DNA of 30,619 nt from DASPWV01 sp046726375 (GCA_046726375.1 JBKPAJ010000037.1:1-30619); one strand, 5' to 3'. Positions 22,440 to 30,619 are shown, counted from the stretch's first letter. Notes: generated from the sequence alone by a model not told the origin. A program made the numbers and translations.

Positions 22440-22979
22440 ATGGATTGGATGAATCAGGTGACTGACATTCTGGACAAGTACGGATCCGAGAACAGCCGCA
22501 ATCCTCTCGAGTCGGTAGATGCTGATTTCGACCGATTCGCGAGGCACGCTCCTTCAGCAGCGATGTCTGATGGCCTCGCTGAGGCATTCCGTTCGCAGCA
22601 AACACCGCCGTTCGCGAGCATGCTCTCACAACTGTTTGGCCGTTCGCCGACGACGCAGAAGACCAACGTCTTGAACACGCTGATTGCCACGCTCGGTCCT
22701 GCGTTGGTGTCGCAACTGCTGGCGAAACACGGAGCAAACCGAGCGGCCCAAGATCTCCAGGCCGGCAACACGAGAATCGCGCCGGAAGTCGTCGAGCAGG
22801 TACCCTCGAACTCGATTGAAGTGGTGGCTGCGGAGGCGGAGAAGAAGGATCCTTCTGTGGTCGATCGCATCAGCAAGTTTTACGCGGACCAGCCGGCGCT
22901 GATAAAGACGCTCGGAGCCCTAGCGCTTACGGTCACTATGGCGAAGGTTGCGCAACGTCAGACACAGGCGGGGCGCTAA
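22440..22979 (+). CDS. Conserved hypothetical protein
   Basis: A 179-residue protein with a strong GGAGGAGG 9 nt before the ATG. It begins MDWMNQVTDILDKYG. It has a helical central region GLAEAFRSQQTPPFASMLSQ and LIATLGPALVSQLLAKHGAN, then VVEQVPSNSIEVVAAEAEKK, and ends with a hydrophobic helix LIKTLGALALTVTMAKVAQ. I recall similar unnamed proteins in Acidobacteriota and other soil bacteria, usually with the same RSxQTPPFxxML and TLGxxALT blocks. The C-terminal helix may associate with membrane. Its neighbours, a Kbp-like protein and a small basic protein, suggest a general stress or stationary-phase set; this is inference. Confidence 0.75.
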   Translation: MDWMNQVTDILDKYGSENSRNPLESVDADFDRFARHAPSAAMSDGLAEAFRSQQTPPFASMLSQLFGRSPTTQKTNVLNTLIATLGPALVSQLLAKHGANRAAQDLQAGNTRIAPEVVEQVPSNSIEVVAAEAEKKDPSVVDRISKFYADQPALIKTLGALALTVTMAKVAQRQTQAGR

Positions 22980-23019
22980 GGTCAGCATCGACCACCGACG
23001 TTCGGAGGGCGAAGCCACG

Positions 23020-23208
23020 ATGGCGAAGAAACGTGCTTCGGGGAAGCGTGATCTGTTAGGGAAACGTAAGGGCAGCGGATTTGCCAAGCGAACCGCGAAG
23101 GGTCGATTTAAGGAGATTGATCCGGTCAAGAAGTCACTCCCGGCAGACCGGCGCAAGAAAGCGAAACGGAAAGTCCGCTCTGGATACGGAGATCAAGGCG
23201 ATCGTTGA
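23020..23208 (+). CDS. Small, highly basic conserved protein
   Basis: A 62-residue protein, MAKKRASGKRDLLGKRKGSG followed by FAKRTAKGRFKEIDPVKKSL and SLPADRRKKAKRKVRSGYGD. The segment AKGRFKExDxVxxSLxADRRxKAKxxVxSGxGD recurs in unnamed short proteins of many bacteria. About a third of the residues are Lys or Arg, so nucleic-acid binding is plausible but untested. The ATG at 23020 is chosen because GGAGGG lies 10 nt upstream and the conserved start MAKK matches homologues. It follows the 179-residue gene by 40 bp. Confidence 0.75.
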   Translation: MAKKRASGKRDLLGKRKGSGFAKRTAKGRFKEIDPVKKSLPADRRKKAKRKVRSGYGDQGDR

Positions 23209-23344
23209 ACTCCGGCGCGCCGGGCACCCCCGCAGCGCGCGCGGCATGGATCGGGCCAAATACAGATGGTTGCGAGTGGTTGAGGTGACGCCTCGCGATC
23301 GGGCCGGAACTCCGCGAGAATTAATCGTTTGAACGGGTGAAAAT

Positions 23345-23366
23345 GGGCTTTGCGGGGCTCGCAACC
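23345..23366 (+). repeat. Direct repeat flanking the ggt relic, copy A
   Basis: GGGCTTTGCGGGGCTCGCAA plus CC matches 23497-23520 except for one substitution and two single-base gaps. The two copies lie on either side of a gamma-glutamyltransferase 3' fragment. Confidence 0.6.
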
Positions 23367-23370
23367 GACG

Positions 23371-23466
23371 GCGGGAGCGTGGTCGCTGGGTTCGAATGCG
23401 GCGATCGTCGTGGATCCGAGGACCGGCGTGCTCAGCGCCGGCGCCGATCCGCGCGTCGAAGCGTAA
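23371..23466 (+). pseudogene. 3' tail of a gamma-glutamyltransferase gene
   Basis: In one frame the sequence reads SLGSNAAIVVDPRTGVLSAG and ADPRVEA, then stops at 23464-23466. The block AIVVDPRTGVLSAGADPR is the characteristic C-terminal strand of gamma-glutamyltranspeptidases, which are about 550 residues long. Only about 30 codons survive, and nothing upstream continues the homology. Short direct repeats bracket it. Confidence 0.6.
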
Positions 23467-23496
23467 GCCTGGGCCCGCTTGAAGGTCTGAGAGAAA

Positions 23497-23520
23497 GGGA
23501 TTTTGCGGGGGCTCGCAACC
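23497..23520 (+). repeat. Direct repeat flanking the ggt relic, copy B
   Basis: GGGATTTTGCGGGGGCTCGC plus AACC, partner of 23345-23366, 152 bp downstream. From here to 23714 I see no supportable gene. Confidence 0.6.
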
Positions 23521-23714
23521 AACTGAATTTGGAGTCGCTTGGGCGGGCAGCCTGAGTTTAGAGAGCTACAGCCAGTCAGGCATGACGATTCGATGCTCAT
23601 ACAATTGAGCGCCGAACGCGACACCGAGGTTTATCAGGAACAACCAACGCGGCACCGTCTGGATTCGTGCGGGCGTTAACGCTCCAACAGGTCGACTTCC
23701 GTTCGCAGCGACGT

Positions 23715-24275
23715 CTACGTCTGTTTGCTTTTCCTTTTCTTTGGCGAGGTCTTTCGTTTTTTTGTATCCAGCGCACGTTCCGCCGCCTCCGCAGCGGCGC
23801 GCGATTCGGCCGCAGCCTGCTCGTGCGCCTTTGCTTCTAGTTCGGCATTCTCCGCAATTGTTTCGTAGAGTCGCTCTTCGGTGCGCTCGCGTGCAGCTTC
23901 GGCCACGCGTGACTCGGTCCGTGCCGCTGCGGCGGCGCGCTCGAGCGCGGCAGCGCGAACGTCCGCCGAAACCTCCAGCCGCTCGAGTCGCTCGAGCTCA
24001 CGCGCAAGCTCCGCTTCCGGCTGCAACGCCAGCGCCCGCGCGAGCGCACCCTCCAGATACACCTCGGACAGCCCTGCGCCCCAGTTCGCCAGATCCGCAA
24101 GCGTGGATTGGGTGGTCTCGGTTCCGGTTGCGATCAGCCGGCCACCGCCCACCGGGACGAAGATCAACGACCCGGCCCATCGGCCGTCGGCTCGTTGCTC
24201 ACCATAGACGCGGGCACGATAGGTCCTGCCCGCCGAGGTCAAGAGTTGGTCATAGTGATGTGCCACAGTCAGCAT
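23715..24275 (-). CDS. Hypothetical protein with long coiled coil
   Basis: A 186-residue protein starting MLTVAHHYDQLLTSAGRTYR. Residues about 10-75 are beta-rich (ARVYGEQRADGRWAGSLIFV, then RLIATGTETTQSTLADLANW). From about 90 to 170 it is a continuous Ala/Glu/Arg-rich helix, surely a coiled coil (LARELERLERLEVSADVRAA, ENAELEAKAHEQAAAESRAA), ending in a Lys/Arg-rich tail (KKRKTSPKKRKSKQT). I do not recognise the family. I chose ATG 24275 over 24305 because AAAGG lies just upstream and the beta domain starts there. The basic tail could bind nucleic acid. Confidence 0.65.
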   Translation of the reverse strand: MLTVAHHYDQLLTSAGRTYRARVYGEQRADGRWAGSLIFVPVGGGRLIATGTETTQSTLADLANWGAGLSEVYLEGALARALALQPEAELARELERLERLEVSADVRAAALERAAAAARTESRVAEAARERTEERLYETIAENAELEAKAHEQAAAESRAAAEAAERALDTKKRKTSPKKRKSKQT

Positions 24276-24633
24276 CGTGCTTGCCTTTCTGTGCCGTAAT
24301 TCCATCCCCCATTACGAGATTCGTGCCACCACACAGAGCGTTGCGGGAATACGGGTCGGTAAGGCTGTGCTGGCTGACTTAACTGATCACGCACATCGTC
24401 ATTCCCTACTTACCGGGGCCGCTCCTGCGTCGGCGGCGCGTTCGGTGCAGGGCTGCGCATCAGGCCGCATGTGATCCTTGCGGCTCTTGCCACGCAGATC
24501 ACGAGGGGCCAGGTTATCTCGTGCTGACGGCGCCAGATGTTCATCTCGAATCGGGCCATCAGCCCAAGATCGCGGATCGGGAATAAGCCCAATCCGCCAC
24601 GTTGGTTCGAACCGATTACCCGTTAGCGCCGCC
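24276..24633. other. Gene-free stretch
   Basis: About 360 bp between two minus-strand genes. Only short frames without family resemblance are present. It should contain the promoter of the coiled-coil gene and the 3' end of the exported-protein operon. Confidence 0.45.
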
Positions 24634-25917
24634 TTACGGTAATCTGCGCGGTGAAGCCCTCACGACGAAGGCGCGAACCTCGAACGTCTCAGGGTTCTGG
24701 CTGAAAACGGTCATCGCGATCTGTCCCCGATTGTTCAGTGCCTCGGCACAGGTGAAGAGGTTCGTGATTCGCTCACCCTCGTAGCGGTCGCCGGCCTGCA
24801 GCACCTTATGGACGGGTGGATCGGGTCCGGTGAAGACGCCCTGGGTCACGATGAAGTCGTTCGGATTGCGCTGGACTTGCGCCGTGAAGACGACGCCGCC
24901 GACATCGTTGAGCGACGGCTCGGCGAAGGTTGCGTATTCGCCCGGGCTGCTTTCCGCCACCGTGGTCACGGATTGCCCGCCGCTGATGCTAATGCTGGAG
25001 ATCTGATTGAAGTTCTCGTCGAAGCGGCTGCCGATAAACGCCACCCGGCCCTCGTTATTGAGCGACGGGTCAAACACCGAGGAGAACGTGGCGGCAGTGT
25101 CGACGATGGTCCTGAACGTGCCGTCAGGATTGGACAGGAAGATCCCGCTGACCGATGTCCCGGACAGGTGGCTTTGGAACGCGATCTCTCCCTTCTCGTT
25201 GAGCGACGGCCGCGACGAGATGCTGCTGAAATTGAAGCCATCCGCCGTCGCCGTACCGGCCAGAAAGCGCTGCTCGATGGATCCGGTGTTCGAACCAAGG
25301 AACAGGCCATGCTGGAACGTGAGGTCGAGCTCGGGCGCCAGAGTCACGTTGCCAGCCGCATTCACCGACTGATCGGCCACCAGGAACTCGGCGATGAAGT
25401 CACCCCCCGGCTGATTGATCGTGTGGGCAATCGCCGTCAGCGGACCGGCGAGACCCAGGAATACACCCTGCCGGCGGGCCCGCTGCTCGGTAGTTCCGCA
25501 CTCCGCGCGTGTCGTCAGCCGTCGCAGATTTCCCTGGAACGCGACTTCACCGGCGTCGTTGATGGACGGGTCCGACGGCAGGCTGATGAACCCGTTGTCG
25601 CAGAACGTCGGGAAATCCGCCGCCGCGACGGTATCGGCGACGACGGTTGGCGCTTCGTTCGGGCGCTGGATGTTGATGATCTTGGTGACACCGGACGCGG
25701 TATCGCGAACGGTGACGGCGACTGTTCCGAACGAGTTGATCGCAGCGCAGCGCGTCGGCTCAAGGCCGTCGTGCCGGCTGTCGAGGAGCGTTGTGAAGTC
25801 GTAGTTCGTAGCGCCGGCAGTCGCCTGTCGACCTCCGCCGGCCTGCGCCCAACCATCTGAGATGAGGACTGATATGAGAAGCGCCGTAGCGCCTCCGACG
25901 GTCAACGTCTTAGGCAT
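24634..25917 (-). CDS. Exported NxxGxxAF tandem-repeat protein
   Basis: A 427-residue protein with a signal peptide (MPKTLTVGGATALLISVLIS to WAQA, about 1-25). At least seven units of a 50-60-residue repeat follow, each marked by an N-x-x-G-x-x-A/V-F-like motif: NSFGTVAV (61), NDAGEVAF (120), NAAGNVTL, NEKGEIAF, NNEGRVAF, NDVGGVVF and NNRGQIAM. This is the tandem repeat described for 'choice-of-anchor NxxGxxAF-containing' surface proteins, which are probably beta-propeller-like. No C-terminal anchor is visible (the end is VVRASPRRLP). GGAGG lies 5 nt before the ATG. It is last of three same-strand exported-protein genes, 120 bp after the lipoprotein gene. Confidence 0.85.
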   Translation of the reverse strand: MPKTLTVGGATALLISVLISDGWAQAGGGRQATAGATNYDFTTLLDSRHDGLEPTRCAAINSFGTVAVTVRDTASGVTKIINIQRPNEAPTVVADTVAAADFPTFCDNGFISLPSDPSINDAGEVAFQGNLRRLTTRAECGTTEQRARRQGVFLGLAGPLTAIAHTINQPGGDFIAEFLVADQSVNAAGNVTLAPELDLTFQHGLFLGSNTGSIEQRFLAGTATADGFNFSSISSRPSLNEKGEIAFQSHLSGTSVSGIFLSNPDGTFRTIVDTAATFSSVFDPSLNNEGRVAFIGSRFDENFNQISSISISGGQSVTTVAESSPGEYATFAEPSLNDVGGVVFTAQVQRNPNDFIVTQGVFTGPDPPVHKVLQAGDRYEGERITNLFTCAEALNNRGQIAMTVFSQNPETFEVRAFVVRASPRRLP

Positions 25918-26037
25918 TTCCGCCTCCTGCTAAACGCGCCCAACTGTCTTGGAAGGTCTTGCGCGCGCGGACTCGCCACGATGTCAGTGCGCGGGACGGC
26001 TCCGGATTCCGGCTTCGACAGAGCTGCCGCCCTCCCT

Positions 26038-27270
26038 TCAATTGATCGTGATGGTTGTCACCTGCGTCGCCTGCTGGCCGTCCTGATCGCGAACGGTCAG
26101 ATTGAACGTGAAGGTACCCCTCGCCGTCGGCGTCCCCTCAATCCGGTTGCCGTTGTTGGCGCGGATGATTCGCAATCCAGGGGGCAGTGCGCCGCCCGTG
26201 ATTGACCATTCGTACGGCGTCCGGCCGCCGGACGCGAAGAGGTTCTGGAAATAGAACTGTCCCAGCGTTCCGGACTGTGCCGTCGGGCCCGGCAGCGTAA
26301 TCACGAGCGCCACCGCGGCGTTGATCGTGATGGTAAACGTCCGCGTTGCCGTCTCGGCGCCATCGTCGACCCGCACCGTGAAGGTGCTCGTTTGGATCCG
26401 GGTCGGCCGGCCGTGGATGAGGGTCGATTGAACGCCGAAAAACTTGTCCATCTGCAGCCCGTCTGGCAGAGAGCCGGCCACGAGGCTGAACTCGTGCCGC
26501 TCCGTCCCGGATCCGCCCGTCGTGTTGAGGGACACCGTGTAGTCGGCCCCGACGTTGCCGTCCGGGAGCGTCAATTCGATGAAGGTGAGCGGCTGGCTGG
26601 CGAACCTCGCCGTCGCCGTCGTGTTGGCACCAAGGGTGAACGCACAGCTTGGGTTCGTGCTGCCCGCGCAAGGACCGGCGGCCCAGCTCGCGAAGCGCCC
26701 CGTCGTCGGAGAGGCGAACAGGGTGATCGAGGTACCCGACGCGAAGCTGGCTGTACACGTCGCCCCGCAATCGATGCCCGCTGGCGAGCTCGCCACGTTG
26801 CCGGTTCCCCCGTCCTGAACCTTAGTCACGGTGAGCGTGAACGTTCCGGACGGAGGAGGAGGCGGCGGCGCGTCCGACGTATTGAACGTAGCGCTGACGG
26901 TCACGTTGTTGTTGATCTGGACAGTACAAGAGCCCGTCCCCGTGCAGCCGCCGCCGCTCCATCCGGCGAAGACAGATCCTGAAGCCGCCGCTGCCGTGAG
27001 CATGACGGTGGTGCCCCCCGAGAATGTTCGGGAACAGGTCGTTCCACAGCTGATGCCGCTTGGGCTGCTGGTCACGGTGCCGCTGCCCGTACCGTTCCGG
27101 GTGACCTGGAGGGTGAACGTGCCGCTGCTTCCGCTCCCGCTGGCGTTCAAGCCGCCTGCGGGAATCTCTTGCGTTGGACTGGGACCGGTCGGCGGCGTTG
27201 TCTGATTGCTGCACCCCGACGCCAGCATCCACAGCACGATCAATCCGCCTACCGATCGTCGTCCTCGCAT
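26038..27270 (-). CDS. Lipoprotein with InlB-like repeats and putative Ig domains
   Basis: A 410-residue exported protein. The N-terminal VLWMLASGCSN is a lipobox-like signal with Cys near residue 20. Two divergent InlB-B-type repeats follow: GTFTLQVTRNGTGSGTVTSS with CGTTC and FAGWSGGGC, then GTFTLTVTKVQDGGTGNVAS with CGATC and FASWAAGPC. A Pro-rich linker (APPPPPPSG) lies between them. The C-terminal half holds two putative-Ig (He_PIG) domains, LPDGNVGADYTVSLNTTGGS and LGQFYFQNLFASGGRTPYEW with ITGGALPPGLRI. Such proteins sit on the cell surface; no enzyme domain is present. AGGAGA about 9 nt upstream supports the ATG at 27270. It lies 73 bp downstream of the 1004-residue gene and is probably co-transcribed. 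Confidence 0.87.
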   Translation of the reverse strand: MRGRRSVGGLIVLWMLASGCSNQTTPPTGPSPTQEIPAGGLNASGSGSSGTFTLQVTRNGTGSGTVTSSPSGISCGTTCSRTFSGGTTVMLTAAAASGSVFAGWSGGGCTGTGSCTVQINNNVTVSATFNTSDAPPPPPPSGTFTLTVTKVQDGGTGNVASSPAGIDCGATCTASFASGTSITLFASPTTGRFASWAAGPCAGSTNPSCAFTLGANTTATARFASQPLTFIELTLPDGNVGADYTVSLNTTGGSGTERHEFSLVAGSLPDGLQMDKFFGVQSTLIHGRPTRIQTSTFTVRVDDGAETATRTFTITINAAVALVITLPGPTAQSGTLGQFYFQNLFASGGRTPYEWSITGGALPPGLRIIRANNGNRIEGTPTARGTFTFNLTVRDQDGQQATQVTTITIN

Positions 27271-27343
27271 GATCGTGATCTCCTCTTTGATCCTGCTCGC
27301 CGTCTCTGATCGAGTAGCCCACCGAGTAGCGTCGTCTGCCTCG

Positions 27344-30300
27344 CTACTTCTGCAGCGACTTCAGGTACAGCGACAACGCCTCCACATCACCAACAGACAA
27401 GTGCGACGTTCGACCATGCGTGTCGACGATGACCCGTATGCCGCGCTCCGCAAGCAGGGGATTGAGCTGGCCGCCTACGATGAGCGGTGCGACATTACTC
27501 GTGCCGAGCTGATCGATCTGTAACCGGCCTTCCGGGTACGCGCGCTGGTCGAATGTCGGATTGCTGCCCGCCTTCTTCACGAACGGGCTATCGAGGCTCA
27601 CGCAGATCGGTCCCTTGCCGTCACCCGCTAGCCGCGTGCATGTGCCATCGTCAGTGCTATCGGCGAACGTGACCGGCACTTCGGTCGGAAGTCGCACCTC
27701 GGGGCCGCCGAGGAAATCGAATGCCGTGACGCGGCTTTGGTCCGCTCGCACCGTTCTGAAGTTGAACCCACGTTCGCCCGCCGCCAGTAGCGGCGAATCA
27801 GGCGGGAGCAGAATCTCCCGAATCGTGTGTGCGGCACCGTGATGGAGCCATCGGGGCACGCTGTCCCAGAACGACCGGAGATGTTTCGTATTGCGACTGC
27901 TGATGTTCTGCCGGCCACCAAGATCCTGCGGTGGTTTGAATGGGGTGAAGAAGTAGTCATTGAGCAGTCGCGTGAATGGTCCCTCGTTGTCGACCGTTAT
28001 TTCCGCGACCACGCCGGGTTCGTGAATGTTGAAGTCCTGAAACGTATCGTCAACGACGCCGTTAGAGTTCACGTTGCCATTGTGGTGACAGCTCGCGCAC
28101 CCGGCACCGCCTTGCGACACTTCGTTTGTGAAGATCGCCTTGCCGCGCGCCACGAGCGTGGCTTCCGTGACGTTCGGTGCCTGGCGCAGGGGATTCGGCA
28201 TGAGACGCGTCTCGTTCTGGGTCCACAGAATCTGCGCGAACGCCATGTCGTAGAAGCCAATGGTGAACGCCTTTCCGCTCAGTTCTGGACGGCCGATAGC
28301 CCGTGAGTTCTCTTCGGTCTTGCGCTTCACGAACTCGTCTCTCGCCCTGAGCCGATCCTCGAGCCGCGCCTGCGGAAACACCACAGTTGGATTCTCGGCC
28401 TGGACCAGTTCTCCGTTGCAGGACGACGCATACGAGTTCATGTCACTGCTGAGACCTTCGAACCACTCCGGCCAGTTGTCCGATGTGTCCTTGTTTTGCG
28501 GCGAGATCTTGGGGCCGCCAATCGCATTGCCACCGACGTTCCACTGCCCTCCGTCATGTCGGCTCTGCCAGTGGCAATGCCCGCACGATTTCTGGCCGTC
28601 GTCGGAATACGATTGCGTGAAGAGCCATCGAAGCCCGATCTCTTCATGCGTGGCGAACAGGTGATCACCGTTTCCACTCTTGGTGGGGTCGGGCGTTTGG
28701 TCGGTGACGCCGACCGCAAGGTAGCCTTGGCGCGTCAACGCGCCCGTTGGGCTGATGCTGAGGAACGAGACGTCCTCGGTCTGCATGTTCGCGACGTAAA
28801 GCGTCGCCCCGTCGGGCGACACGGCGAGTCCCTGCGGCGTGATCCCGCCGGTGAATTGCAGGCCCAGGTGAGTGAGTATCTGCGATGTCGTCGCCGGACT
28901 TTGCTCGATCCGAAACACCTCCACTTTGTCGGAGTGAAGTTGCGACACGAACAACAAGTCGCCCTTCACAAGGAGCTGCTCGGGGCCGCTTCCGCGGATG
29001 ATCTCCTGGCCCGGTGCGTGATCGCCCAGATCGACGACCTGCCCCGGCACCGCAATGATCGACCGGTCGCGCTCGAAATCGACGTAACGGTACACAAATT
29101 GGTTGGTAGTCGTGTCGAAGACGTTGAGCTCGCTGCCGAGATCATCGAACGTGGTGGCCCGCGTGGCATCGCTCATGACCGGAGTGTAGCCAAGCGGCTG
29201 GCCGGTGTTGCGGATGGCCGCCCCGTTCACGATCTTCGGCAGACCGTGGCCAGTCTCCGATGCGTTGAGGACGCTGTTGGTCGAGTGGCCAGACACGATG
29301 CCCCAGCGACCCGCGATCTTCACGTCGGTGGCGAGGCCGCCGACCGGAAGAACGGCGCTCAACGTATTGGCATCGCCGGCGATGTCGATGACGGCGATCG
29401 TGTGGCCGAGCGTATTGGCGACATATAGGGTCGTGCCGTCAGCACTGATGGCGAGGTCACGGGGATTGGAGCGATCGAGATCCGTTTCACCGGTCGGTAT
29501 AGCGGCGATCTGCGTGAACGTCGGACCTGGATCGATCCGGAAGGCACGCACTTGATCGACGAACCGGTCGGTGAGGTACAGGCGCGTGCCGTTGGCATTG
29601 AACACCAGGTCCTCACCGTAGAACCCGGTCTCGAATTGGCCAATCACCGCGTCGTTGGCCGTGTCGATGATGCTCGCAAAGTTGGCGTATTGGTTCGCGA
29701 CGACGGCATAAGGACGAGGAAAGATCGTCTGATTCAGCGGAGATACCGCGATGCCCACGGGTCGTGTGCCGCGAGGCTGGCCCGAGACGCTCAGGCTGAT
29801 CCAGCGCAGCACCCGCCTCGTACGCGTGTCCACTGACGCCACTCGCCAGTCCGGATAGCCCTCCCGTCCCGGCAGCGTCACGTACAGCTTGTTGCCATCG
29901 GGCGTCAGTGCGAGCGCATTTGGCCAGCTGCGGAACGGTTGCTTGACGAACGGCCAATGCTGACTGCCGCTGTTCACCTGCGGATTGTTGGGGTCGAGAC
30001 GGGTGCCAGGGTCAGGGCGCCCGGTGAAGTAGTCGACGCCAAAGAGGATCTTCGTAAAGCGCTCGAGGCCGGCACGGTCCCCCGCTGACTCCGCGCCGAC
30101 GAGGTTCTTCACCGGATCATCGTCCGGGCCGGTGATGATCTCGCCGCGCGAGTTGGTCTTCACCGCACCGGAAAAGAACCTCAAGTCGAACGGCGATTCT
30201 GGCAGCGCAGGCGCAAGCACCTTGCGCGCGAACGTTCCCGACTGGGCGGTTGCGATCGCCGCGCCACGAGTGGCGGCACCAACGAGCGCGAGCAACCAAA

Positions 30301-30358
30301 CGCCACTAAAGACGACGAACCATGAACTGAAACGGCGACGAGGCAGAGCGAACTCCAT
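27344..30358 (-). CDS. Secreted beta-propeller / di-heme cytochrome c peroxidase-like protein
   Basis: A 1004-residue protein. A signal segment (SSWFVVFSGVWLLALVGAAT, about 11-30, ending near AIATAQ) is followed by a YncE-type beta-propeller, about 140-560. Repeated blade motifs include ALALTPDGNKLYVTLPGREG, DLAISADGTTLYVANTLGHT and GLAVSPDGATLYVANMQTED. The C-terminal 400 residues carry two c-type heme motifs, CGHCH (592-596) and CASCH (754-758), with spacing and context of the MauG/di-heme peroxidase group (ARGKAIFTNEV before the second, NTKHLRSFWDSVPRWLHHGA near 824-843). An electron-transfer or oxidative role outside the inner membrane is likely; the substrate is unknown. GGAGG 9 nt upstream fits the ATG at 30358. 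It leads the apparent three-gene operon. Confidence 0.9.
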   Translation of the reverse strand: MEFALPRRRFSSWFVVFSGVWLLALVGAATRGAAIATAQSGTFARKVLAPALPESPFDLRFFSGAVKTNSRGEIITGPDDDPVKNLVGAESAGDRAGLERFTKILFGVDYFTGRPDPGTRLDPNNPQVNSGSQHWPFVKQPFRSWPNALALTPDGNKLYVTLPGREGYPDWRVASVDTRTRRVLRWISLSVSGQPRGTRPVGIAVSPLNQTIFPRPYAVVANQYANFASIIDTANDAVIGQFETGFYGEDLVFNANGTRLYLTDRFVDQVRAFRIDPGPTFTQIAAIPTGETDLDRSNPRDLAISADGTTLYVANTLGHTIAVIDIAGDANTLSAVLPVGGLATDVKIAGRWGIVSGHSTNSVLNASETGHGLPKIVNGAAIRNTGQPLGYTPVMSDATRATTFDDLGSELNVFDTTTNQFVYRYVDFERDRSIIAVPGQVVDLGDHAPGQEIIRGSGPEQLLVKGDLLFVSQLHSDKVEVFRIEQSPATTSQILTHLGLQFTGGITPQGLAVSPDGATLYVANMQTEDVSFLSISPTGALTRQGYLAVGVTDQTPDPTKSGNGDHLFATHEEIGLRWLFTQSYSDDGQKSCGHCHWQSRHDGGQWNVGGNAIGGPKISPQNKDTSDNWPEWFEGLSSDMNSYASSCNGELVQAENPTVVFPQARLEDRLRARDEFVKRKTEENSRAIGRPELSGKAFTIGFYDMAFAQILWTQNETRLMPNPLRQAPNVTEATLVARGKAIFTNEVSQGGAGCASCHHNGNVNSNGVVDDTFQDFNIHEPGVVAEITVDNEGPFTRLLNDYFFTPFKPPQDLGGRQNISSRNTKHLRSFWDSVPRWLHHGAAHTIREILLPPDSPLLAAGERGFNFRTVRADQSRVTAFDFLGGPEVRLPTEVPVTFADSTDDGTCTRLAGDGKGPICVSLDSPFVKKAGSNPTFDQRAYPEGRLQIDQLGTSNVAPLIVGGQLNPLLAERGIRVIVDTHGRTSHLSVGDVEALSLYLKSLQK

Positions 30359-30619
30359 CTACGGCCACCTCCGCGGCGGCGGCAATGTGCAGGAGCCGAT
30401 CCATTGTGAGCACGCGATTGGCGGGGTTGGAACGCGCGGGTTCCGGGCACAAGATTTAGTCGAGTTTGGCCGCGCGTGCGGTTGGGCTGATTACGAGCGC
30501 CGTAAGATGCGCCGGCGGACGTAAAAGCACGTACCGTGTTCATCCGACCTTTGTTCGAGAACTCGCAGGTTCGCCGGGCTCCATCGCAGGTACTAGGTTT
30601 GCCGATCGTGGACGCCGCA
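30359..30619. other. Upstream region at right edge
   Basis: The last 261 bp hold no gene I can support. It should contain the promoter for the 27344-30358 gene; no clear -35/-10 pair stands out on the minus strand. Confidence 0.45.

Noticed and set aside
23388..23402. GGTTCGAATGC-like motif resembling a tRNA T-loop
   Set aside because: No acceptor or anticodon arm can be folded around it, and it lies inside the ggt coding remnant.
24602..24625. GGTTCGAACC motif resembling a tRNA T-arm on the minus strand
   Set aside because: The flanking bases do not form a T-stem, and no cloverleaf is possible in the surrounding 90 bp.
1..30619. CRISPR array or defence system
   Set aside because: No regularly spaced repeats, cas genes, toxin-antitoxin pair or restriction genes are visible.

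Overview
The window is high-GC bacterial chromosome, most plausibly from a soil or rhizosphere member of the Acidobacteriota, perhaps Vicinamibacteria. The best lineage cue is the PadR regulator overlapping an 884-residue orphan ABC permease (the ADOP architecture, 10920-13912). The conserved 179-residue and 62-residue small proteins, the NxxGxxAF-repeat protein and the secreted propeller/di-heme protein fit the same group. This placement is an inference; the window has no rRNA, tRNA or other marker gene.

Layout. 1-3571: an ATP-grasp protein and a PQQ-dependent dehydrogenase, both on the minus strand. 3735-6621: a divergent pair, a MocR-type regulator (minus) and a protein with two NIPSNAP-like domains plus a DUF1579-like domain (plus), with a tandem direct repeat between them that looks like a MocR operator. 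6700-10060: an eroded region with two inverted copies of a roughly 127-bp structured repeat. Between them lie a frameshifted cupin gene, a YCII-type relic, a SnoaL-like gene and an amidase; beyond them are fused relics of an ABC exporter. 10140-13912: an outer-membrane beta-barrel gene divergent from PadR-ADOP, which has a consensus-like promoter so close to the start codon that the mRNA may be leaderless. 14068-17728: an AraC regulator divergent from a Tat-exported alpha/beta hydrolase, a DUF998 membrane protein, a third repeat copy and a secreted cupin.

17919-24275: an M23 peptidase, a frameshifted alpha-beta-barrel gene, a DoxX-like membrane protein, a decayed transposase, a DUF1254 stub, a likely operon of LysM protein, conserved 179-residue protein and small basic protein, the 3' tail of a gamma-glutamyltransferase gene between short direct repeats, and a coiled-coil protein. 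24634-30358: three minus-strand genes for exported proteins, probably one transcript: a 1004-residue beta-propeller/di-heme cytochrome protein, an Ig-like lipoprotein and an NxxGxxAF-repeat protein.

The intact genes look like an oxidative, extracytoplasmic and small-molecule-handling set with local regulators. The middle of the window is a patchwork of relics and repeats. Several relics differ from an intact frame by one base, so some may be sequencing errors rather than true pseudogenes. I see no CRISPR array, phage module, RNA gene or complete insertion sequence. The most novel items are the three-copy structured repeat (faintly attC-like) and the MocR / double-NIPSNAP divergon.
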